From Bifidobacterium magnum (GTDB lineage Bacteria > Actinomycetota > Actinomycetes > Actinomycetales > Bifidobacteriaceae), in the NCBI RefSeq assembly GCF_000741255.1, contig NZ_JGZB01000006.1, forward strand, positions 41-64,040: DNA of 64,000 bases, written 5' to 3'. Below the pieces are notes generated by a model. That model worked only from the letters and a program-made list of their open reading frames with translations, did no database searches and was not told where the DNA came from. How positions within the stretch are numbered: the stretch's first letter is position 1; the number at the start of each line of letters is the position of its first letter. Made by a program: the position numbers and the translations under genes. Of this stretch, positions 34,550 through 43,214 are shown piece after piece.

Positions 34550-35653
34550 TCAGGCGTTCACGCGATCGATTGCAGCCTGGACGTCGGAGATGACGGTATC
34601 CCAAGAATCGATGAACTGCTGCACACCGTTGGCCTCGAGGGTATCGGTGACTTCCTTGAAGTCGATGCCCATGTCGGCGAGGTTCTTCATGACGTCGTGA
34701 GCCTCATCGAAGGTGCCCATGATGGACGGAGCGCCGTTGCCGTGATCGGCGAAGGCGAGCAGCGTCTTCTCCGGCATGGTGTTCACCACGTTGGCGGCGA
34801 CGAGTTCGTCGACGTACTTGGTGTCGGAGTAGGCCGGGTTCTTCGTACCGGTGGAAGCCCACAGCGGACGCTGAACCTTGGCACCCTTGGCCTCGAGCTC
34901 GGCCCAGCGCGGATCCTCGGCGAACTTCTTCAGGAAGAGTTCGTAAGCGAGGCGAGCGTTGGCAACAGCGGCCTGGCCCATCATGGCCTTGGCCTTCTCG
35001 GAGCCGTTGGTTTCCAGCAGCTTGTCCACTGCGGTGTCCACGCGGGACACGAAGAAGGAAGCCACGGAAGCCATCTTGCTCAGGTCGTGGCCGTTGGCGG
35101 CAGCCTGGGCCATGCCGTCGATGTAGGCGTCGATGACCTGGGCGTAACGCTCGAGCGAGAAGATCAGCGTCACGTTGACGGAGATGCCCTTGGCGAGCGT
35201 GGCGGTGATGGCCGGCAGGCCTTCGAGCGTCGCCGGGATCTTGATCATGGCGTTAGGACGGTTGACCTTTTCCCACAGTTCCACAGCCTGCTTTTCGGTG
35301 GCTTCGGTCTCGTGGGCCATGCGCGGATCCACTTCGATGGACACGCGGCCGTTGACGAAATCGGACTCTTCGGCGATGTTCTTGAAGATATCGCAAGCGT
35401 TGCGCACGTCGGTGGTGGTGAGCTCGCGGATAGCGGTCTCCACGTCCACCTTGCCCAGTTCCTTGAGCTGTGCGTCGTACGGGCCGACCTGGTGCAGGGC
35501 TTTCTGGAAGATGGAAGGGTTGGTGGTCACGCCAACAACGTTGTCGTTGCTGATGAGCTCCTGGAGGCTGCCGGACTCGATACGGGTACGGGACAGATCG
35601 TCCAGCCAGATGGAAACGCCGTTCTCAGAAGCACGCTGCGTTGATTCAGTCAT
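34550..35653 (-). CDS. tal: Transaldolase
   Basis: Moves a dihydroxyacetone unit between sugar phosphates; with transketolase it forms the entry part of the bifidobacterial fructose-6-phosphate shunt. The 367-residue protein is the longer actinobacterial type. It has VTTNPSIFQKAL near the N terminus, the Schiff-base Lys in NAMIKIPAT and VNVTLIFSLERY, then PLWASTGTKNPAYSDTKYV. ATG 35653 follows AAGGAGAA. It lies downstream of tkt on the same strand, separated by 152 bp containing a hairpin and a 14-bp inverted repeat. Confidence 0.96.
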   Translation of the reverse strand: MTESTQRASENGVSIWLDDLSRTRIESGSLQELISNDNVVGVTTNPSIFQKALHQVGPYDAQLKELGKVDVETAIRELTTTDVRNACDIFKNIAEESDFVNGRVSIEVDPRMAHETEATEKQAVELWEKVNRPNAMIKIPATLEGLPAITATLAKGISVNVTLIFSLERYAQVIDAYIDGMAQAAANGHDLSKMASVASFFVSRVDTAVDKLLETNGSEKAKAMMGQAAVANARLAYELFLKKFAEDPRWAELEAKGAKVQRPLWASTGTKNPAYSDTKYVDELVAANVVNTMPEKTLLAFADHGNGAPSIMGTFDEAHDVMKNLADMGIDFKEVTDTLEANGVQQFIDSWDTVISDVQAAIDRVNA

Positions 35654-35708
35654 TATGTTCTCCTTGATTCCTAATGGATCAATTCACGTTTATTTTTACA
35701 GGCCACAA

Positions 35709-35767
35709 TGGACTTATTGGTGTCTTTTTGTTGTAAACTGTTCAGTTTTTGATCACCAATAAGTCCA
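35709..35767. promoter_or_regulatory. 14-bp inverted repeat between tkt and tal
   Basis: TGGACTTATTGGTG (35709-35722) and CACCAATAAGTCCA (35754-35767) are perfect reverse complements with a 31-bp spacer. No T-run follows on the minus strand, so an operator or RNA-processing structure before tal is more likely than a terminator. Confidence 0.6.
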
Positions 35768-35780
35768 ATGTTGAGTAATT

Positions 35781-35798
35781 CTGATCGAAAGCGATCAG
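35781..35798 (-). terminator. Hairpin after tkt
   Basis: A 7-bp stem CTGATCG/CGATCAG with a 4-nt loop lies just past the tkt stop. It is followed on the minus strand by AATTACTC, with no long T-run, so it would be a weak or partial terminator. Confidence 0.45.
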
Positions 35799-35805
35799 GT
35801 TATGC

Positions 35806-37902
35806 TCAGCGAGCGGCCTCGATGGAAGCCTTGGCGGCTTCGACAACATGCTCGGTGGTGATGCCCAGGTCGATCATGTTCTGGGCGCCGTCGCCCTGCA
35901 GGCCGAACTGCTCGATGGAGACCGGCTTGCCGTAGGTGCCCAGGTACTTGTACCAAGGCATGGCCAGACCGGCTTCGACGGACACGCGGGCCTTGACGGA
36001 GGCCGGAAGGATGCCTTCCTTGTACTCTTCGTCCTGCTCCTCGAACCATTCCATGGAAACCATGGAGATGACGCGGGCCTTGATGCCTTCTTCAGCGAGC
36101 TGCTTGCCTGCGGCGAGAGCCCACTGGACTTCGGAACCCGAAGCCATGATGATGACATCCGGTTCGCCATCGGTGTCGAGCAGCACGTAAGCGCCCTTGC
36201 GCACGCCGTCCTTGGCCTTCTCGGCGGTCTCGGCGAGCGTCGGGACGCCCTGGCGCGTCAGCACCATGGCGGTCGGCAGCGTGTTGTTCTTTTCGAAGAA
36301 GTAACGGTAGGCCTCAGCGGTTTCCCACTGGTCGGCCGGACGCACCACTTCGAGCTGCGGGATGCCGCGGAAGGCGGCCAGGTGCTCGATCGGCTGGTGG
36401 GTCGGGCCGTCTTCGCCCAGAGCCACGGAATCGTGGGTCCAGACGTACAGGTTCGGGATCTCCATGAGGGCGGCCAGACGGACGGCTGCGCGCATGTAGT
36501 CGGCGAACTGGAAGAACGTGCCCGAGAACGGACGCGTGTCGGAGCCCAGCAGGATGCCGTTGGTGATGCAGCCGGCGGCGAACTCGCGCACGCCGAAGTG
36601 CAGCTGGCGGCCGTACGGGGAGACGTCAGGCCACTGCGGGGTGGCGTACTCGGCCGGAGCGAAGGACTTGGCGCCCTTGATGTTCGTGTTGTTGGAACCA
36701 CCCAGATCGGCGGAGCCGCCCCACAGTTCCGGCATTACCGGAGCAATGGCGTTGATGGCTGCGCCGGAAGCCTTACGCGTGGCGACCTTGGCACCAACTT
36801 CGAAACCGGCTTCGAGCTCGTCGATGGCGGCGTCAAAGCCCTCAGGCAGCTTGCCGGCCTTGATGCGCTCGTACAGAGCGGCCTTGTCCGGGTTGGCCTG
36901 GGCCCAAGCCTGCAGCTTCTCGTCCCATTCCTTGTGGGCTTCCAGACCGCGCTCGGCGACCTTGCGGGCGTGAGCCAGCGCTTCGGCGTCGATGGCGAAG
37001 GACTGTGCGGCGTCGAGGCCGAGAGCCTTCTTGAGTCCGGCGACGGCTTCCTCGCCCAGAGCCGAACCGTGGGAGGACGGATCGTTCGTCTTACCCGGGG
37101 TCGGCCATGCGATCAGCGTGTCCACCTTGATGAAGTGAGGCTTGTCGGTGACCTGCTGTGCCTTTTCGAGCACGGCGGTCAAGCCTTCGACGTCTTCCTT
37201 GTAGGAGCCGTCGGGCTGGATGAAGCTGATTTCGTCGGTGTACCAGCCGTAAGCCTTGTAACGCTCGATGACATCTTCAGCGAAAGCGATCTTGGTCTCG
37301 CCTTCGATCTGGATGTGGTTGGCGTCGAAGATCACGAACAGGTTGCCGAGGTTCTGGTTGCCCGCCAGGGAGCTGGCCTCGCCGGACACGCCTTCCTCAA
37401 CGTCGCCTTCGCCGCAGATGACCCACACGTTGTGGTCGAACGGGGAAGTGCCCTGAGCCGCATCGGGATCAAGCAGGCCGCGCTCGAAACGCTGGCCGTA
37501 AGCGAAACCGACGGCGGAAGCGACACCCTGGCCCAGCGGACCCGTGGTCATTTCGATGCCCGGGGTCAGGCCGACTTCGGGGTGGCCCGTCGTGCGCGTG
37601 TCAGCGCCGCCACGGAAGTTCTTGAGGTCGTCCAGCGTCAGGCCATAGCCCGAGAAGAACAGCTGCACGTACTGCGTCAGCGAAGCGTGGCCGCCAGAAA
37701 GGATGAAGCGGTCGCGGCCGGCCCAGTTGGGGTCGTTCGGATCGTGCTTGATGAAGTGCTGGTACAGCGTGTAGGCGATCGGAGCCAGGGAGATCGGGGA
37801 GCCTGGGTGTCCGTGTCCGGCCTTCTGCACGGCGTCAGCAGACAGTGCCTTCGCCATCTTGATGGCGCGCTCGTCCAATTCGGACCAAGTGATATCGGTC
37901 AT
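35806..37902 (-). CDS. tkt: Transketolase
   Basis: Thiamine-diphosphate enzyme exchanging two-carbon units between sugar phosphates. The 698-residue protein has the N-terminal KAGHGHPGSPISLAPIAY, the ThDP motif region from GEGDVEEG to IFDANHIQIEG, the Pyr-domain GVREFAAGCITNGILL, VWTHDSVALGEDGPTHQPIE (substrate and cofactor residues), and a C-terminal domain. ATG 37902 is chosen behind GGAAGGAAAG; the frame extends to 38061 without homology. A promoter at 37987-38015 and a LacI-type palindrome upstream suggest carbon-source control. tal follows. Confidence 0.96.
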   Translation of the reverse strand: MTDITWSELDERAIKMAKALSADAVQKAGHGHPGSPISLAPIAYTLYQHFIKHDPNDPNWAGRDRFILSGGHASLTQYVQLFFSGYGLTLDDLKNFRGGADTRTTGHPEVGLTPGIEMTTGPLGQGVASAVGFAYGQRFERGLLDPDAAQGTSPFDHNVWVICGEGDVEEGVSGEASSLAGNQNLGNLFVIFDANHIQIEGETKIAFAEDVIERYKAYGWYTDEISFIQPDGSYKEDVEGLTAVLEKAQQVTDKPHFIKVDTLIAWPTPGKTNDPSSHGSALGEEAVAGLKKALGLDAAQSFAIDAEALAHARKVAERGLEAHKEWDEKLQAWAQANPDKAALYERIKAGKLPEGFDAAIDELEAGFEVGAKVATRKASGAAINAIAPVMPELWGGSADLGGSNNTNIKGAKSFAPAEYATPQWPDVSPYGRQLHFGVREFAAGCITNGILLGSDTRPFSGTFFQFADYMRAAVRLAALMEIPNLYVWTHDSVALGEDGPTHQPIEHLAAFRGIPQLEVVRPADQWETAEAYRYFFEKNNTLPTAMVLTRQGVPTLAETAEKAKDGVRKGAYVLLDTDGEPDVIIMASGSEVQWALAAGKQLAEEGIKARVISMVSMEWFEEQDEEYKEGILPASVKARVSVEAGLAMPWYKYLGTYGKPVSIEQFGLQGDGAQNMIDLGITTEHVVEAAKASIEAAR

Positions 37903-37986
37903 AGGTTTAACTTTCCTTCCAATACTTCGGACGCGCGTCACGGCGCAATTGCCGCCCCGCAAACGTCCTTCACATTGCAGTTTCCC

Positions 37987-38015
37987 ATAGTACCGGCCAT
38001 AACCGACGATGCCAA
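37987..38015 (-). promoter_or_regulatory. Promoter of tkt
   Basis: On the minus strand -35 TTGGCA (38010-38015) and -10 TACTAT (37987-37992) are spaced 17 bp, giving a leader of about 75-80 nt before the tkt ATG. Confidence 0.65.
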
Positions 38016-38065
38016 GTCGGTTTTGAAAACGAATGACATACGACGTGAAGTTCTGTGCCACTTAG

Positions 38066-38080
38066 TGAAAACGTTTTACA
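38066..38080. promoter_or_regulatory. LacI-family type operator between tkt and hrcA
   Basis: TGAAAACGTTTTACA is a near-perfect palindrome with the central CG typical of LacI-family sites (AAAACGTTTT core). It lies 51 bp upstream of the tkt -35. Bifidobacteria are known to control central carbon genes with LacI regulators such as AraQ; assigning this site to one is inference. Confidence 0.55.
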
Positions 38081-38145
38081 AAATCGGGGGTATTTCATCC
38101 CTTTTTGCGCACGTTTTCATGTTTTCCGTTCGCCACGGCCATAAA

Positions 38146-38172
38146 TTAGCACTCTTACCGCGAGAGTGCTAA
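38146..38172. promoter_or_regulatory. CIRCE element (HrcA operator)
   Basis: The arms TTAGCACTC (38146-38154) and GAGTGCTAA (38164-38172) with a 9-bp spacer are a perfect match to the CIRCE consensus. It sits 55 bp before hrcA, so HrcA represses its own hrcA-dnaJ operon until heat stress. Confidence 0.97.
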
Positions 38173-38227
38173 AACGGAATAAGACACCTATGAATGATCA
38201 TATTTTGCCACCCAGCAGGAGGATCGC

Positions 38228-39322
38228 ATGAATCAGTCGCGGCGCATGCTCGTGCTGCGAGCCATTATTGAAGACTATATCCGTTCCCAAGAACCGATCG
38301 GCTCAACCTCGCTTATCCGCAACCATGATTTGGGAGTGAGCTCGGCGACCATCCGTGGCGACATGGCGGCGCTGGAAGCGGAAGGATATCTTGTCCAGCC
38401 GCACACTTCCGCCGGACGCATCCCCACAGAAAAGGGATACCGGTATTTCGTGGACCGGCTCAACACCATCGCGCCGTTGAGCGCCGCCCAGAAGAACGGC
38501 ATCCGCAGCTTCCTGGACGGTTCGGCGTCCTTGCAAGACACGCTGCAACGTGCGGCGCGGCTGCTCGCGAGCATTACGGGCCAGATCGCGGTGGTCACCT
38601 CGCCGTCGCTTAACAAGGCCACGGTGCGCCATGTCGAGTTCGTCGCCATGTCCGCCAATACCATACTTATGATCGTCATTACCGATACGGGAAGATTGGC
38701 GCAACGCCTTATCGCCGTCGAGGAGCTTCCCGCTGCCGACCGGCTGCACGAGTTCGCCGTGATGATCAACGCGCAATGCGTATCGCTGACTCTTCAGGCC
38801 GCGGCCGCCCAGCTCGCCCGCATGCTGGAATCGATGGGAGACACGGACGAACGGCTCTTCCTGCAATCCGTGGTCCACGCGTTGCGCGCGATAGCCGACG
38901 AGGAGCATGCGGGCGACGTGTTCACTTCCGGCGTCTCGAGGTTCACGCAACACAACCTGTCGCAGGAATTGGCGCCGCTGTTCGACGCGCTGGAGGAGCA
39001 GGTGGTGCTCATGCGGCTGATGACTTCATTGAACGCGCCGTCCCCGCGCAACGTTTCCGTCGCCATCGGATCCGAGACGCATACGCCGGGACTGATGCAC
39101 GCTTCGCTGGTCTCCACGGGATACGGCCATAGCGACATGCCGGCATACGATTCGGAACCCGTGGCGTTCATAGGCTCCATCGGCCCCACCCACATGGATT
39201 ACGTGACCACCATCAGCGCCGTGCAAACGGTGGCACGTTACCTTACCGATTTTCTGGATCCGGATTCCGCACGCCGCGGACCACGCGACGGCCAGCCGGA
39301 CGATACCGCGTCCGAACACTGA
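38228..39322 (+). CDS. hrcA: Heat-inducible transcription repressor HrcA
   Basis: Binds CIRCE with help from the GroE chaperonin. The 364-residue protein begins with a winged-helix domain (LVLRAIIEDYIRSQEPIGST, SSATIRGDMAALEAEGYL, PHTSAGRIPTEKGYRYFVD). It then has the GAF-like and inserted dimerisation domains (IGSETHTPGLMHASLV, VAFIGSIGPTHMDY). ATG 38228 follows AGGAGG. A perfect CIRCE lies just upstream, so it is autoregulated. dnaJ follows after 54 bp. Confidence 0.96.
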   Translation: MNQSRRMLVLRAIIEDYIRSQEPIGSTSLIRNHDLGVSSATIRGDMAALEAEGYLVQPHTSAGRIPTEKGYRYFVDRLNTIAPLSAAQKNGIRSFLDGSASLQDTLQRAARLLASITGQIAVVTSPSLNKATVRHVEFVAMSANTILMIVITDTGRLAQRLIAVEELPAADRLHEFAVMINAQCVSLTLQAAAAQLARMLESMGDTDERLFLQSVVHALRAIADEEHAGDVFTSGVSRFTQHNLSQELAPLFDALEEQVVLMRLMTSLNAPSPRNVSVAIGSETHTPGLMHASLVSTGYGHSDMPAYDSEPVAFIGSIGPTHMDYVTTISAVQTVARYLTDFLDPDSARRGPRDGQPDDTASEH

Positions 39323-39376
39323 CGCGACCACATGACACAATACATTCAGCAGCGTTAAGAGAAAGAAACTGTAATC

Positions 39377-40519
39377 GTGACTGACTATTACGAAGTATTG
39401 GGCGTAGACCGATCTGCCAGTGAGGATGATATTAAAAAGGCGTACCGCCATATGAGCCGCAAGTATCATCCGGATATCGCCGGACCTAAATTTGAGGAAA
39501 AGTTCAAGGAAGTCAATAGCGCCTACGAAGTTCTTTCCGACCCTGAAAAGCGCCGCATGTACGATGCCGGCGTGGATCCCAACGATCCTCGCGGCGGCTC
39601 CTATGGAACCAATTTCGGCGGCATGGGGGATATGGGCGACATCTTCAGCCAGTTCTTCGGCGGTTTTGGCGCAGGCGCCCAAGGGCCGATCCCGCGCACC
39701 CAACCGGGACGCGACTCGCTGGCCGCAGCGGCCATCGACCTGAAAACGGCGGTGTTCGGCGGAACCACCAACGTGTCCGTGGACACCTTCGGCATTTGCC
39801 AGCATTGCGGCGGCAGCGGCTCCGAAGACGGCTCGCAGCCCGTCGAATGCCCCACCTGCCACGGGCAAGGCATGGTTCAGAAAGTGGTGCGCACCATGTT
39901 GGGCCAGATGATGACCTCGGCGCCATGCGAAACCTGCGAAGGCCACGGCACGATTATCGAACATCCGTGCACCGTGTGCCACGGCCATGGACGTGTCCGC
40001 ACACATCGCGATGTGGGCGTCTCCGTCCCAGCCGGCATTGACAACAATGCGCGCCTGCGCCTGGCCCATCAGGGCGAAGTCGGCGAATGCGGCGGCCCGG
40101 CCGGCGACCTGTATGTCGACATTCACGTGAAGCCCGATTCCGACTACACGCGCGACGGGGACAACCTGCATTGCTGGATCCGCATTCCGATGAGCTGGGC
40201 GGTACTCGGCCACAATATCGACATCGAGACGTTCGACGGACAACAGACTCTGGAAATCCCGGCTGGATGCCAGCCCGAACAGACCGTCACGCTCAAGGGC
40301 CTCGGCGTGACCAAGCTGCGCGACGGGCAATCGCGCGGCGACCTGATCGCCCACGTGTCCGTAGACATTCCCACGAAGCTTTCCGAACGCGAACACGACC
40401 TTATTGAGGAGTACGCCGAATTGCATGACGCCAAGGCGACCTCCGTATCGCAAAGCTCTAAGCCCACGGCTCCGGCCAAGAAGGGCTTCTTTAGCAAACT
40501 GAAGGACGCCTTCAACTGA
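39377..40519 (+). CDS. dnaJ: Chaperone protein DnaJ
   Basis: J-domain co-chaperone of DnaK, 380 residues. The J domain (1-70) has [14 protein letters not shown] with the HPD triad, followed by a Gly/Phe-rich stretch. A zinc domain has four C-x2-C-x-G-x-G repeats ([32 protein letters not shown]), followed by the C-terminal substrate-binding domains. GTG 39377 has only a weak purine-rich site upstream. It is co-transcribed with hrcA, hence heat-induced. The hrcA-linked copy is the second DnaJ type in many actinobacteria. A hairpin terminator follows. Confidence 0.96.
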   Translation: MTDYYEVLGVDRSASEDDIKKAYRHMSRKYHPDIAGPKFEEKFKEVNSAYEVLSDPEKRRMYDAGVDPNDPRGGSYGTNFGGMGDMGDIFSQFFGGFGAGAQGPIPRTQPGRDSLAAAAIDLKTAVFGGTTNVSVDTFGICQHCGGSGSEDGSQPVECPTCHGQGMVQKVVRTMLGQMMTSAPCETCEGHGTIIEHPCTVCHGHGRVRTHRDVGVSVPAGIDNNARLRLAHQGEVGECGGPAGDLYVDIHVKPDSDYTRDGDNLHCWIRIPMSWAVLGHNIDIETFDGQQTLEIPAGCQPEQTVTLKGLGVTKLRDGQSRGDLIAHVSVDIPTKLSEREHDLIEEYAELHDAKATSVSQSSKPTAPAKKGFFSKLKDAFN

Positions 40520-40560
40520 TTTTCTCCCGCGCCCGGGTGAAGATCCGCATGAACACATGA

Positions 40561-40600
40561 AAGAGGGACCGTTCCGTAAGGGAATGGCCCCCCCTTTCAT
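40561..40600 (+). terminator. Terminator-like hairpin after dnaJ
   Basis: A long, imperfect stem (arms beginning AAAGAGGGACC at 40561 and ending GGCCCCCCCTTT by 40598) closes on loop GTAA with a TTCC/GGAA neck. Only a short T-run follows. Confidence 0.65.
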
Positions 40601-40714
40601 ATTCCTAGGCGCTGTCTCCATATGCATCTCTTCAAGATCTTCACGCACCTCATGCAATAAACGGCTTCTTTCCCCATGTTGACATAAGGAAATCGATATG
40701 GTGAGGAGATCGCA

Positions 40715-42064
40715 ATGGAACGCCAACCCGCAATACTTCCCGAAATGGAAATATGGGAGCCGGAAGACTATGACCCCGGGCTGACCGTGCAGGCATGGAT
40801 CGAACTGCTTAACGACAGGGAAGTGTTCGACAAGAAAAGTCTGGAAATCGTGGCCCGCATCAAACATTACGGAGGGCAGGCCACATGCCTCCAATTGGAA
40901 AAGTGCTACGGCGAATCCCGCCATTTTTACAACTTCGGTTCCGTACATCTTGCCAAGAAAATCGCCAAAGTTACGGGATGTCCCGTCATGGGAGCGCACA
41001 TCGGCCGCAGCAAGTGGTGGCCAATTCTCTACATCGGCAGGCCCGCGCGCAAAGATGAGCAAGGAACGTTCACTTGGAGGCTCAGGGACGAACTTTCCGA
41101 AGCCCTCGACACCATCGACCTTTCCCGTGTACAACTGTATGCGGCCGCGGCCACGGATGGGGACGAAAAATCGACCATGGCGCCCGTCTCGCAAACACGC
41201 CCCGACATGTATACCAAGGAGGATTTTCTTCAAGAGGTCTACATGCCCGAACACCGCTACGAGCAAGTGGTCCGTTTGCTCGAACGCAAAAAGAACATCA
41301 TTTTGCAGGGAGCTCCCGGCGTGGGCAAAACGTTCGCCGCAAAACGCCTCGCGTACTCCATGATGGGGGAATGTGACGATAGCCGCGTCGCCATGGTCCA
41401 ATTCCACCAAAATTACTCGTATGAGGATTTCGTCATGGGATACAAGCCGACCGGCGATGGCGGTTTCGAACTGCAGCACGGAATCTTTTACCGCTTTTGC
41501 CAACAGGCGAGCGCAGATCCCGAAAGAAACTACTTCTTTATTGTCGACGAGATCAATCGCGGCAACGTCAGCAAGATTTTTGGAGAACTGCTCATGCTGA
41601 TTGAAGAGGGCTACCGTGGAGTCGCGATGCCGTTGGCCTACGGCGGCGAACAATTCCAGGTTCCCGAAAACCTCTACATTATCGGCATGATGAACACGGC
41701 GGACCGCAGTCTGGCAATAATCGATTACGCGCTGCGCCGCCGGTTCGGTTTCGTGTATATGGAACCGGCCTTCGACACCGAAAAGTTCGCAACCTATCAG
41801 CGCGGCCTCCATAACACAACCTTCGACCGCTTCATTGCCGCAATCCGGCAGCTCAATGCGGCAATATCCCAAGATGATTCCTTGGGCAAAGGATTTTGCA
41901 TGGGCCACAGCCATGTGTGCGGACGGCGTGCCGAAACCTGCACGGACGAATGGATGCGGTCCGTTGCAGAATTCGACATCATTCCCACCCTCGACGAATA
42001 CTGGTTCGACGAACCGGAAAAGGTACGGCACTGGGAGAACGTGTTCAGCGAGGTATTGCGCTGA
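40715..42064 (+). CDS. mcrB: McrB-like AAA+ GTPase of a type IV (methyl-dependent) restriction system
   Basis: The motor/recognition subunit of an McrBC system, 449 residues. The N-terminal ~150 residues (WIELLNDREVFDKKSLEIV, GGQATCLQLEKCYGES) are a presumed DNA-recognition module unlike E. coli McrB's. Residues ~175-449 are the McrB AAA+ core, with Walker A GAPGVGKT, the stretch QFHQNYSYEDFVMGYKP, Walker B FFIVDEINRGNVSKIFGEL and the McrB signature MNTADRSLAIIDYALRRRF. ATG 40715 follows GAGGAG. It is coupled to mcrC (TGATG). The pair lies between dnaJ and housekeeping genes, suggesting an acquired insertion. Confidence 0.9.
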   Translation: MERQPAILPEMEIWEPEDYDPGLTVQAWIELLNDREVFDKKSLEIVARIKHYGGQATCLQLEKCYGESRHFYNFGSVHLAKKIAKVTGCPVMGAHIGRSKWWPILYIGRPARKDEQGTFTWRLRDELSEALDTIDLSRVQLYAAAATDGDEKSTMAPVSQTRPDMYTKEDFLQEVYMPEHRYEQVVRLLERKKNIILQGAPGVGKTFAAKRLAYSMMGECDDSRVAMVQFHQNYSYEDFVMGYKPTGDGGFELQHGIFYRFCQQASADPERNYFFIVDEINRGNVSKIFGELLMLIEEGYRGVAMPLAYGGEQFQVPENLYIIGMMNTADRSLAIIDYALRRRFGFVYMEPAFDTEKFATYQRGLHNTTFDRFIAAIRQLNAAISQDDSLGKGFCMGHSHVCGRRAETCTDEWMRSVAEFDIIPTLDEYWFDEPEKVRHWENVFSEVLR

Positions 42065-43131
42065 TGCGGGACAAAAGCATCCTTATCAACAACATCTACC
42101 ACATGCTTTCCTACGCGTTGCCGTCCTTGCGGCCTGCGGGAATGGAAAAGGTGTCCGCACAGCGGTTTGACAACATCCACGACCTGTTCGCCGCCATGCT
42201 CGTGCAAGGAATCAGGCGCCAGATCAAGCGCGGCCTGTACCGCGGATATGCGAACCGGCACGAATCTTTGCCCACAGTGCGCGGCAAAATCGATGTGCAA
42301 GGCACCATGCGTGACCGTCTGGCGCAACGGCAGCGCGTATCCTGCGAGTTTGACGAGCTTTGCGAAAACAACGTGCTCAATCAAATCATCAAAACGGCGG
42401 CAACAATATTGCTGTACCAAAGCGACACGAGCGACACTTATAGACGTGCACTCAAACAAATAATGCCGTTTTTCGACCATGTGAACACGATCGATCCGTC
42501 GAATATCAGATGGTCGTCCCTCCCTTTGCACCGCAACAACCATACGTATCGGGCGCTGCTCGGCATTTGCCAATTGCTGTTCGCCGGATTGTTGCCTACC
42601 GAACATGCCGGCACATACCGGTTGCAATCGTTTCTTGGCGACCGGCAGATGCATTACATTTATGAGAAATTCCTGTTGGGCTACTACAGGAAAGAACATC
42701 CCGAACTTGTTGTGAGCGCGGCGCATATCCCGTGGGCTGTTGACAACGGTTTGACGACAATGCTCCCGGCCATGCGCAGCGACGTCATGCTGGAGAATGC
42801 GGCCGGGGACACCGTACTGATTATCGACGCGAAATATTATGCGCGCACCATGTCCGGAAATTATGACGCGCATACCATCCATTCGGCCAACCTGTACCAG
42901 ATGTTCGCGTATGTCAAGAACAAGGCGGCGTCCATGGAGCCGGGCAACCGTACCGTGTCCGGCATGCTGCTGTATGCGCGGACCGATGAAGAGGCCCAGC
43001 CGGACAACAGTTACCTCATGCAAGGCGACATGATCAGCGTGCGCACGCTCGACTTGAACCGGGAATTCCCGCACATCGCCGCGCAGCTCGACGCCATAGT
43101 CGCGCAACATTTCGGCAAGGCGGCCGCCTAA
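42064..43131 (+). CDS. mcrC: McrC-like nuclease subunit of a type IV restriction system
   Basis: Partner nuclease of McrB, 355 residues. The N-terminal part is McrC-like (ILINNIYHMLSYALPSL; CEFDELCENNVLNQIIKTAA). The C-terminal PD-(D/E)xK core has SDVMLENAAGDTVLIIDAKYY, giving the D...DxK catalytic set, followed by YQMFAYVKN. ATG 42064 overlaps the mcrB stop by 1 nt, so the two are translated in step. Together they would cut DNA carrying modified cytosine, a barrier to phage and foreign DNA. Confidence 0.9.
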   Translation: MRDKSILINNIYHMLSYALPSLRPAGMEKVSAQRFDNIHDLFAAMLVQGIRRQIKRGLYRGYANRHESLPTVRGKIDVQGTMRDRLAQRQRVSCEFDELCENNVLNQIIKTAATILLYQSDTSDTYRRALKQIMPFFDHVNTIDPSNIRWSSLPLHRNNHTYRALLGICQLLFAGLLPTEHAGTYRLQSFLGDRQMHYIYEKFLLGYYRKEHPELVVSAAHIPWAVDNGLTTMLPAMRSDVMLENAAGDTVLIIDAKYYARTMSGNYDAHTIHSANLYQMFAYVKNKAASMEPGNRTVSGMLLYARTDEEAQPDNSYLMQGDMISVRTLDLNREFPHIAAQLDAIVAQHFGKAAA

Positions 43132-43142
43132 CTACGGCCACA

Positions 43143-43170
43143 TACTTGCTACTCGCTACTTGTTACTTGC
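43143..43170. repeat. Short tandem repeat after mcrC
   Basis: Four head-to-tail 7-mers with single differences (TACTTGC, TACTCGC, TACTTGT, TACTTGC) lie 12 bp past the mcrC stop. They may be a remnant of a slippage event or an insertion scar. Confidence 0.7.
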
Positions 43171-43214
43171 CGCCCGCACAATATGCCGGCTTTAACGGAC
43201 AGCCTGCGCCCGTA

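Larger units (their letters stand above)
37903..38227. other. 325-bp divergent regulatory region between tkt and hrcA
   Basis: Contains the tkt promoter, a LacI-type palindrome at 38066-38080 and the CIRCE element at 38146-38172. A T-rich stretch 38081-38145 likely contributes hrcA promoter elements, though no clean -35/-10 pair was fixed. No coding frame was found. Confidence 0.7.

Noticed and set aside
35848..38172. A 774-codon open frame on the plus strand opposite tkt
   Set aside because: Antisense shadow of transketolase, with no ribosome site and no domain pattern.
39026..42031. A 1001-codon minus-strand open frame across hrcA, dnaJ and mcrB
   Set aside because: It spans three well-supported genes on the other strand and shows no family motifs.
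40715..43131. A phage or full defense island around McrBC
   Set aside because: Neighbours are housekeeping genes; no integrase, transposase, capsid or further defense genes, and no clear flanking direct repeats.
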